DNA from: an uncultured Azospirillum sp.
GTDB taxonomy: Bacteria > Pseudomonadota > Alphaproteobacteria > RF32 > CAG-239
Direction of reading: 5' to 3'
DNA length: 36,673 nucleotides
Assembly (NCBI GenBank): GCA_900539605.1
Contig: UQCS01000014.1
Location: 1-36,673 of the forward strand
Shown here: piece after piece, positions 31,949 through 36,673 of the stretch
How positions within the stretch are numbered: the stretch's first letter is position 1
How the letters are laid out: every line of letters starts with the position of its first letter
Position numbers and translations under genes: made by a program
Notes under the pieces: model-generated
What the model was told of the DNA's origin: nothing
The model's input: the letters and a program-made list of their open reading frames with translations, nothing else
Databases searched by the model: none

Positions 31949-32407
31949 ATGAATAACTTAACAATCACCCCGAAATTCGGAGATTTTCTGCTGAAAAACG
32001 GGCAGTACGCATCTCAGGACGTTTCCGCCGATCAGGTTAAAGGCATTTATCTTACCGACGGCATTTCTCTGGTTGACTTTTCTTCCAACAAAAAGATGTA
32101 TCGCAAAGCCGACAACTGGTGCCTCGAACACGGCGGTTATATTGCCTCGGCTAAAATTTTATTTTTCATCTTTTTCAATCTCGAAGAAATCAACCGCCGC
32201 CGCCGGAGCATCGGCCAAAAACCGTTGCCGCAGGATCTGCTCGCCTGGTCTACCGGACGTTTGCAAGGCACGGGTTACACGGCTTACAATTATGCCGTTA
32301 ATTTCAAGAACGCCACCATCCATACCCTGATTTCCCAGAGTATGCTGATCGATGACTGCGGCATTGCCTGCCCGGTCTGTGTCGTTGGCGGAACTGCACA
32401 GCCTTAA
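31949..32407 (+). CDS. hypothetical protein, possibly DUF1566-like
   Basis: A 152-residue protein without a signal peptide. The C-terminal half contains LLAWSTGRLQGTGYTAYNYAVNFKNATI and ends CPVCVV, reminiscent of the WSST-x-Y...A-x2-VNF...VRPV layout of DUF1566-type proteins found in bacterial surface and phage proteins; this is a weak resemblance. A hydrophobic stretch AKILFFIFF is short for a helix. It has its own promoter and terminator. Function is unknown. Confidence 0.55.
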   Translation: MNNLTITPKFGDFLLKNGQYASQDVSADQVKGIYLTDGISLVDFSSNKKMYRKADNWCLEHGGYIASAKILFFIFFNLEEINRRRRSIGQKPLPQDLLAWSTGRLQGTGYTAYNYAVNFKNATIHTLISQSMLIDDCGIACPVCVVGGTAQP

Positions 32408-32425
32408 ACACAAAAAAAGATTTTT

Positions 32426-32457
32426 TGCCCCGCATGCTCTGCATCCGGGGTTTTTTT
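32426..32457 (+). terminator. terminator after the 152-residue gene
   Basis: The stem CCCCGCATGC/GCATCCGGGG with one mismatch and a 3-base loop is followed by seven T residues. Confidence 0.9.
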
Positions 32458-32476
32458 CGATTTTTTCAGATAGGTG

Positions 32477-32505
32477 TTGCTCTTGTCCTTTTTTTAAATT
32501 ATCCT
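32477..32505 (+). promoter_or_regulatory. promoter of the secreted cysteine-protein pair
   Basis: TTGCTC (32477-32482) and TATCCT (32500-32505) are spaced by 17 bases. GAGGAG lies before the ATG at 32540. Confidence 0.5.
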
Positions 32506-32539
32506 GAAAAGCAGTTAATTATTAGAGGAGTGCTTATTA

Positions 32540-33091
32540 ATGAAAAAATTTATCCGGACACTGATTTTCCCACTTTTACTGGTTCCTGCAGTCAACGCCG
32601 CCGAAACGAACACCGCCGTTTTGTCACCCGGGTCGGTTGCCGACGCCGCCGCCCAAAATCCAGACCTTGAAAAATATCTTGAAGACGCCATTCAAAATCA
32701 AATCCAATCGCTCAAATCAACGCTGCCGATGCAGGTGAATCCCGGCGTCGTTTGGCAGGATATTGCCATTCGCGGAGACAGCCTCAATTACATTTACCAA
32801 ATCGACATTGACGAAATGCTTAACGCTCTCCCCGAAGAACTGCGCAAGGGTTTTGATTCTGCTCATAAACAGGAGATCGTTACCAAAATAAAAACCGAAA
32901 TGTGTCCGCAGGTCAAACCGATACTGTGCGTCAGCCTCGACCTGATGAGCACGTTCGCTCCCCGGCTGGCCAACATCGCCGCCACTTACAACGACAAAGC
33001 AGGACAACAGTTCCTTCACTGCGAATTTAACAAAAAAGATTGTGCCGACCTAGTTGCCAAATATACCCAGCCGGCAAAGGCGGCGGAGTAA
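32540..33091 (+). CDS. secreted cysteine-pair protein A
   Basis: A 183-residue protein exported by a signal peptide (FIRTLIFPLLLVPAVNA-AE). The mature part contains LPMQVNPGVVWQDIAIRGDSLNYIYQIDID and four cysteines in a C-x7-C...C-x6-C pattern (CPQVKPILC and CEFNKKDC). The next gene encodes a paralogue with the same core and identical cysteine spacing. The conserved C-terminal portion (Y-x-D-x2-G...C...DC) loosely resembles an unnamed periplasmic family with a beta-strand core, which I cannot identify firmly. GAGGAG precedes the ATG. Confidence 0.7.
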   Translation: MKKFIRTLIFPLLLVPAVNAAETNTAVLSPGSVADAAAQNPDLEKYLEDAIQNQIQSLKSTLPMQVNPGVVWQDIAIRGDSLNYIYQIDIDEMLNALPEELRKGFDSAHKQEIVTKIKTEMCPQVKPILCVSLDLMSTFAPRLANIAATYNDKAGQQFLHCEFNKKDCADLVAKYTQPAKAAE

Positions 33092-33095
33092 CATC

Positions 33096-33533
33096 ATGAG
33101 AAACGTCATTATTCCGCTGTTGGTCTTTTTGGCGTTCATTTTACCGGCCCGGGCAGACGAAAACCGCCCCCGCCGGCTCAGCGATGATGAGATTGACGGA
33201 CAACTCGGCCGGATGCAGCAAATGCTGCCGGTGCAAATTCAGAACGGCATCCGCTGGATCGATATCCGCCGCACCGGTAAAGAAATAAAATATACCTATA
33301 TCGTCAACATCGATACGGCCAGCCTTGATGACAGCGAACGCACCAACATGATTGCCCGATTGCAGGACTTTGGTTGCCGGCAATTGCTGCCGGCAATGTG
33401 CCAGGGGCTGGAAGTCATGTTCGCTTCCGGACTGACCGCCTCTACGGTTTATCACGACAGTTTCGGCAACTTTTTATTTGATTGTACATTCACCCCGACT
33501 ATCTGTACGCCGCCGGTGTCGGCAAATCCGTAA
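33096..33533 (+). CDS. secreted cysteine-pair protein B
   Basis: A 145-residue secreted protein with a signal peptide (IPLLVFLAFILPARA-DE), paralogous to the preceding one: LPVQIQNGIRWIDIRRTGKEIKYTYIVNID aligns with LPMQVNPGVVWQDIAIRGDSLNYIYQIDID, and the four cysteines (CRQLLPAMC, CTFTPTIC) keep the C-x7-C...C-x6-C spacing. Start ATG at 33096 lies 4 bases after the preceding stop; an in-frame upstream ATG at 33054 would lie inside that gene. Two disulfides are likely. They are expressed together and may form a heterodimer (inference). Confidence 0.7.
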   Translation: MRNVIIPLLVFLAFILPARADENRPRRLSDDEIDGQLGRMQQMLPVQIQNGIRWIDIRRTGKEIKYTYIVNIDTASLDDSERTNMIARLQDFGCRQLLPAMCQGLEVMFASGLTASTVYHDSFGNFLFDCTFTPTICTPPVSANP

Positions 33534-33540
33534 ATATTCT

Positions 33541-33569
33541 TTGACAAAAGGCCGTTTGTCGGGTATTGC
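33541..33569 (+). promoter_or_regulatory. promoter of the 375-residue gene
   Basis: A perfect TTGACA (33541-33546) and TATTGC (33564-33569) are spaced by 17 bases. The inverted repeat GACAAA...TTTGTC (33543-33560) overlaps it and could be an operator or a weak terminator for the preceding pair. Confidence 0.6.
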
Positions 33570-33591
33570 CTGACCACCACAGGAAAAGCAT

Positions 33592-34719
33592 ATGAATTAT
33601 TACACCGAACTTAAAAAAATGACGGAGCTGCGCTTCGCCGGTATTATCCGGCAGTTTGGTGCTGCTTCTTTTCCGCAGCCGCTTCCGCAAATAACCCGCG
33701 AAAACATATATCAGATGTTGGCGATCAGCGTTTTAGCCGAAGAAAACGGCCGTGAACAACAGCAACTTGCTCTGATCGGTGACAATCCCGCACACCGCCG
33801 GGCCTTTTCAAATATACCCAAATCGGTTCGTTACCGGCACCTCAGCCCTTTTGGCCGCGCGGCGGCACGACTTAAGCTGATTTCGCCGCTGATGACAGAG
33901 CAGACTCCCGAAAAATTGCTTAACCACCCTGACGTCATTGAAGCGGCACAACAAATTAAAAACAAACAACAACAGCCACAATTTGCAGAAATTTTAGATA
34001 ACATGATGGCCGTCCCGCTTGCCGAAACGCTGGCTCACCAGGAATTTCCGGATCTTGACCTTACGCTTCCGATTGAACATCACCCGCTGATGACAATTGC
34101 TGTTTGCTCAAACCGGCAAAAAATTTATCAACTCACGGGGGAAAAAGATTTCACTGTCCTGTTACATTTCGGACAAAACCTGACCTCAAACCTGGAAAAA
34201 ATATGCAATACCCCCTGCATTAATCAATATATCTCTCTGATTAACACGCAGGAACCGATTCACAATGAATTTCATCAGGGCGGCATTTGCCGGTTGTTGG
34301 AATTTACCGCCGTTAACATGGGCTATGACTTGCCCTTGCAGCAGGAATCCTATGCTTTCCGCCCGGCAAATTCTAACTTTATCGACGATTTTTATCCCGA
34401 CGGCGAAAAAAACCGCATTCCCTGCCTCAATCAAAATGATCCGGCGGTGGAAGTGGCTCTGAATGCCGTTACCGAAAACTATCCCCAAATTATAACCGAA
34501 GACGGTGCCGTCCGCTTTATCTGTGAACATGCCCGCCCGGTTATCCGCGGTCTCGGCTACTGTTATTGTCCTCAAGACCGCTGCCTGAAGACGCCTCAGC
34601 AATTTCCGCCGCTTACAAGCCTCAACGATCTGATCCGCCGCAGTTACCCCGAACGTTATCCGCAGCCCCGGCCAAAACCGTTTGCATCGGCAACCCGCAA
34701 AAGATATGGCCGAGCGTAA
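33592..34719 (+). CDS. hypothetical protein with C-terminal cysteine cluster
   Basis: An unrecognised 375-residue protein without a signal peptide or membrane helices. The N-terminal half is helical, polar (GREQQQLALIGDNPAHRR, KNKQQQPQFAEILDN). The C-terminal third contains a cysteine-rich run: CEHARPVIRGLGYCYCPQDRC (about 308-328), with additional Cys at CNTPC and GGIC, which could bind a metal. AGGAA precedes the ATG. It is monocistronic, and no clear terminator is seen beyond it. Function unknown; I can neither support nor exclude an enzymatic role. Confidence 0.6.
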   Translation: MNYYTELKKMTELRFAGIIRQFGAASFPQPLPQITRENIYQMLAISVLAEENGREQQQLALIGDNPAHRRAFSNIPKSVRYRHLSPFGRAAARLKLISPLMTEQTPEKLLNHPDVIEAAQQIKNKQQQPQFAEILDNMMAVPLAETLAHQEFPDLDLTLPIEHHPLMTIAVCSNRQKIYQLTGEKDFTVLLHFGQNLTSNLEKICNTPCINQYISLINTQEPIHNEFHQGGICRLLEFTAVNMGYDLPLQQESYAFRPANSNFIDDFYPDGEKNRIPCLNQNDPAVEVALNAVTENYPQIITEDGAVRFICEHARPVIRGLGYCYCPQDRCLKTPQQFPPLTSLNDLIRRSYPERYPQPRPKPFASATRKRYGRA

Positions 34720-34816
34720 CGCCGACTTTCCTGCTCCTTCCCAACTCCTTAATTTTACAAATAATGTGCAGTTTCCTAATTTAATAATTGCATTTTTAAG
34801 ATTATAAGTGCATTTT

Positions 34817-34833
34817 AATTAACGAAGTTAATT
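34817..34833. promoter_or_regulatory. palindrome in the leader of the DUF805 gene
   Basis: AATTAACGAAGTTAATT is a perfect 7-base inverted repeat with 3-base centre, 28 bases ahead of the DUF805 ATG in an A/T-rich stretch. It could be an operator or a weak hairpin. Confidence 0.45.
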
Positions 34834-34860
34834 TCATTTTTTTTAATAAGGATATCTTCA

Positions 34861-35274
34861 ATGGACATTGAAAAAATTAAAAATATTTTCAACAAATATA
34901 TTGTTTCCGTTCTCAATAAAGACGGTTTTAACAAATATTTTGTTGACGTGCTCAAAAAACAATATACTGATTTCAAAGGCCGTGCCAGCCGCTCGCAATA
35001 TTGGTATTACATCATGTTTTATACGCTGATTACTATTCCGCTGGCAATTGTTGACGCCCTTTTGTTCGGTCAGCAGATGCTCGGTATGCTGTTGGGTCTG
35101 GCAACCTTCGTTCCCAACCTGGCCATGACGATTCGCCGGGTTCACGACCTTGGCAAACCCTGGTTCTGGTTCCTGATTGCGATCGTTCCGATCGTCGGCC
35201 CGATTGCTCTGATCTATTGGTTCTGCCAGCCGGGTGAAGCCAAAGCCAACCAGTGGGGAGAACCGTCGAAATAA
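34861..35274 (+). CDS. DUF805-family membrane protein
   Basis: A 137-residue membrane protein. After a charged N-terminal region (about 1-40) comes FKGRASRSQYWYYIMF, the family's opening; then hydrophobic segments at about 57-80, and the NLAMTIRRVHDLGKPWFWFLI motif, characteristic of DUF805 (YhaH-like), and a closing hydrophobic helix ending WFCQPGEAKANQWG. The family usually has four helices and its function is unknown. The N-terminal 35-residue extension is longer than in the E. coli protein and carries a repeated NKY/FNKYFVDVL pattern. A TAAGGA site precedes the ATG. Confidence 0.9.
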   Translation: MDIEKIKNIFNKYIVSVLNKDGFNKYFVDVLKKQYTDFKGRASRSQYWYYIMFYTLITIPLAIVDALLFGQQMLGMLLGLATFVPNLAMTIRRVHDLGKPWFWFLIAIVPIVGPIALIYWFCQPGEAKANQWGEPSK

Positions 35275-35290
35275 TTTATCTCGACAAATA

Positions 35291-35322
35291 AAAAAAGCCT
35301 GTTTTTGTAACAGGCTTTTTTT
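35291..35322 (+). terminator. terminator after the DUF805 gene
   Basis: An 11-base-pair stem AAAAAAGCCTG/CAGGCTTTTTT with a 9-base loop ends in a T run; the repeat element follows at once. Confidence 0.9.
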
Positions 35323-35460
35323 ATGACTCAAATGTAACACAACCGGCGTAAGCAGGTAGATATAGGCATACCAGCTCAGCCGTCAGGCTTGCGTAGCTTT
35401 GGGACTGGGCGAACGTAGTTCGGAACAGTTAATACCACTTGCGTTAGCTGGTGGAAGTTT
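35323..35460 (+). repeat. repeat element copy 2 (putative structured RNA)
   Basis: The 138-base second copy, related to 14777-14905. It begins ATGACTCAAA directly after the terminator T run. Shared hairpins: 35355-35372 (GGTA/TACC, 10-base loop), 35410-35422 (CGAAC/GTTCG, 3-base loop) and 35434-35452 (ACCA/TGGT, 11-base loop). Between the second and third is the invariant GGAACAGTTAA. One pair per stem is changed on both sides from copy 1 and still pairs. It also contains a possible long stem GCGTAAGC/GCTTGCGT, weaker in copy 1. It too lies between convergent genes (DUF805 and HAD). Confidence 0.7.
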
Positions 35461-35653
35461 ATGCTCCGTCCTTTTCACCCGGCCGGGATCGTTTTCAGTC
35501 TTTGTTTGCCGGAAGATACTCAACCCGGAATTTCAGTTCCGGAACGTCCCGTCCGTTAACTTCCAAATTATAAATTCTAAACTCGACACCATCAAGATTG
35601 TGGCAACTGTATGGAGACGTGAACTGCCCGATTCTATATAACAGACATAAGGC
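35461..35653. other. non-coding spacer after repeat copy 2
   Basis: No convincing gene. It includes a 6-base-pair inverted repeat CCGGAA...TTCCGG (35523-35540). A minus-strand frame here has protein-like stretches (EFRIYNLEVNGRDVPELKF) but is interrupted by the HAD gene terminator; see the rejected items. Confidence 0.4.
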
Positions 35654-35682
35654 AAAAGCCCGACTTGTAAAGTCGGGCTTTT
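35654..35682 (-). terminator. terminator after the HAD-fold gene
   Basis: A perfect 13-base-pair stem AAAAGCCCGACTT/AAGTCGGGCTTTT with a 3-base loop; on the minus strand it is followed by T residues and lies 67 bases after the HAD stop. Confidence 0.85.
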
Positions 35683-35748
35683 GGGCAGATGTTCCGTCAA
35701 TGACGGTTGTTCTTTTCGGGGCGATCCGTTTTTTCCGACCGCTTGTCA

Positions 35749-36417
35749 CTATTCTCCTTTTGCCATCGTCGCGCGATCTGCTTCTTCCCTTACCTGAGCG
35801 GCAACCCAGTCGAAGACCGGTGCCGAAGCTTCCTCGAAACGATCAACCTTGATCCGATATGCAGGCTCCGCATAACCGGAACCGGCAATAACAATAACCT
35901 CCTCGGCATTCGGACAGGTGCCGATGGCTTGTTCAAGCACGTGACAACGGTTTTTCAGCTTCTGGTTCGGATCGGCAGGATCAAACAGCGCAGCAGAATC
36001 GGCGGTTGTTCCAAGGGCGATGTCGACCAGTTTGTCCAACTGCAAGTGCTCGATTTCCTCTTCCAGAAGGGACTGAGTTTTATTGGAAACCACCACCACA
36101 TTGCAACCGCATTCCCGCAGCGTTTTTAGCAGCAGTTCGGCGTTGGGGGTCAACGGAGGCATCGGCAGCCGACGATAGGTATCGTAGAAAATTCGGCGGC
36201 CGTACTCTGCTTTTTCTTTTCCCAGCAGAAGCGCGAGCTCGTTCCACACCTCTTCCGGAGGAAGCCCTTGCATACGCATCGTATCCGCAAGCGTCCATTT
36301 GGCGCCCAGAAGCGGATCAACAGTTTGCCACATTTGAACATACGACGGATGTACTTTATGTAAAGTAACATCAGAGATGAGGCAATTGTCCCATCCCAAA
36401 ATAAATAATTTACTCAT
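35749..36417 (-). CDS. HAD-fold protein lacking the nucleophilic Asp
   Basis: A 222-residue cytosolic protein resembling haloacid dehalogenase-like phosphatases of the Rickettsiales/alphaproteobacterial FDWDNTL group: the opening FILGWDNCLISD aligns with FDWDNTLVD, but Gly8 stands where the catalytic nucleophile Asp should be, although the second Asp (Asp10) is kept. Motif II VVVSNKT is intact, a Lys occurs in QKLKNR, and motif IV (GD-x3-D) is replaced by IAGSGYAEP, missing the metal-binding carboxylates. Thus phosphatase activity by the standard mechanism is unlikely. The 36417 start follows an A/T-rich promoter region. It may be a regulatory or structural pseudoenzyme. Confidence 0.75.
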   Translation of the reverse strand: MSKLFILGWDNCLISDVTLHKVHPSYVQMWQTVDPLLGAKWTLADTMRMQGLPPEEVWNELALLLGKEKAEYGRRIFYDTYRRLPMPPLTPNAELLLKTLRECGCNVVVVSNKTQSLLEEEIEHLQLDKLVDIALGTTADSAALFDPADPNQKLKNRCHVLEQAIGTCPNAEEVIVIAGSGYAEPAYRIKVDRFEEASAPVFDWVAAQVREEADRATMAKGE

Positions 36418-36673
36418 ATCATTAAAAATTTGGTAACTTTTTTCTTTCTACCATATGTCAAAATTTTGTCAACAACATCTGTCTTCGCTGATTGTAATTT
36501 TCAGATCCAGGGCTTTTCCCTTATTTTTGATCAGATGATCAAAAATGAGAATCTCTCGTGATAAACCCGCACGAACATTGTTATATTTATACTTTTTTAC
36601 ACTATATTATCTTTTAATATTCGATTGGATACCCAAAAGACCGCAAAATAACCGCTGCTTCAAATAAAATCGA
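36418..36673. other. non-coding A/T-rich end region with a palindrome
   Basis: No gene is evident. A minus-strand TTGACA near 36470 could serve the HAD gene. A perfect palindrome lies at 36524-36545: TTTTTGATCA, GA, TGATCAAAAA, which could be an operator or weak bidirectional terminator. Another A/T-rich stretch follows to the end. Confidence 0.5.

Noticed and set aside
35495..35749. Minus-strand 84-residue frame starting GTG with AAAAGGAG, overlapping the HAD stop by one base
   Set aside because: Start and ribosome binding site are attractive, but the frame runs straight through the strong HAD terminator at 35654-35682, and I find no recognisable domain; a remnant is possible but cannot be supported.
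1..36673. CRISPR array or transposase genes
   Set aside because: No set of regularly spaced direct repeats and no transposase motif was seen anywhere in the window.

Overview
This window reads as a chromosomal segment of an alphaproteobacterium with moderate GC content. The signs are a typical outer-membrane and ribosome-maturation block (lptF, lptD, surA, rsmA), an SH3 periplasmic protein of alphaproteobacterial type, and single-copy housekeeping genes (xerD, aroK, rpsB, tsf, dnaJ, dnaB) spread among short operons. Several expected neighbours are missing (no pdxA between surA and rsmA, no lptG after lptF, no dnaK or grpE beside dnaJ), which suggests a rearranged and perhaps reduced, possibly host-associated genome. 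The lineage call is inference from gene content and order, not from a marker search.

Layout. 1-1275: an orphan phage-like gene on the minus strand behind a near-consensus promoter that carries a palindrome at its predicted start point. 1276-9046: membrane pyrophosphatase, then lptF-lptD-surA-rsmA. 9080-10920: a NADAR-domain protein with an unrecognised C-terminal half, then an unrecognised protein, each with its own promoter and terminator. 10961-14776: xerD with a tiny membrane protein, aroK, and rpsB-tsf with a structured leader. 14777-14905: first copy of a repeated, apparently structured RNA-like element. 15039-18643: methyltransferase, a tandem pair of paralogous unknown proteins with duplicated promoters, dnaJ, and a small acidic protein. 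18775-23296: nitronate monooxygenase-like protein and a kinase/PP2C/VWA triad preceded by a small lipoprotein. 23372-25473: thioredoxin-like protein facing an SH3-protein/secretion-ATPase operon. 25571-27396: M20 deacylase, a small membrane protein and tRNA-Arg(CCT). 27637-31071: BAX inhibitor-1 family protein, YgjP-like metallopeptidase, YcgN-like cysteine-cluster protein, dnaB. 31171-34719: two DnaA-box-like sites, an N-formylglutamate amidohydrolase-like protein, a secreted cysteine-protein pair and other unknowns. 34861-36417: DUF805 protein, second copy of the repeat element, and a HAD-fold protein lacking its catalytic nucleophile.

How the genes fit together. The envelope genes handle LPS export (LptF in the inner membrane, LptD in the outer membrane) and periplasmic folding (SurA assists LptD-type barrels). 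The VWA-PP2C-kinase triad is a phosphorylation signalling module of the TerY-P/YegL-YegK-YegI type.

The most unusual signal is the pair of repeats at 14777-14905 and 35323-35460. They are roughly three-quarters identical over their first half, both sit directly after a terminator between convergent genes, and share three hairpins of identical loop length. Each hairpin has a base pair changed on both sides yet still able to pair. This supports a structured RNA or a mobile RNA-like element that I cannot assign to a known family.
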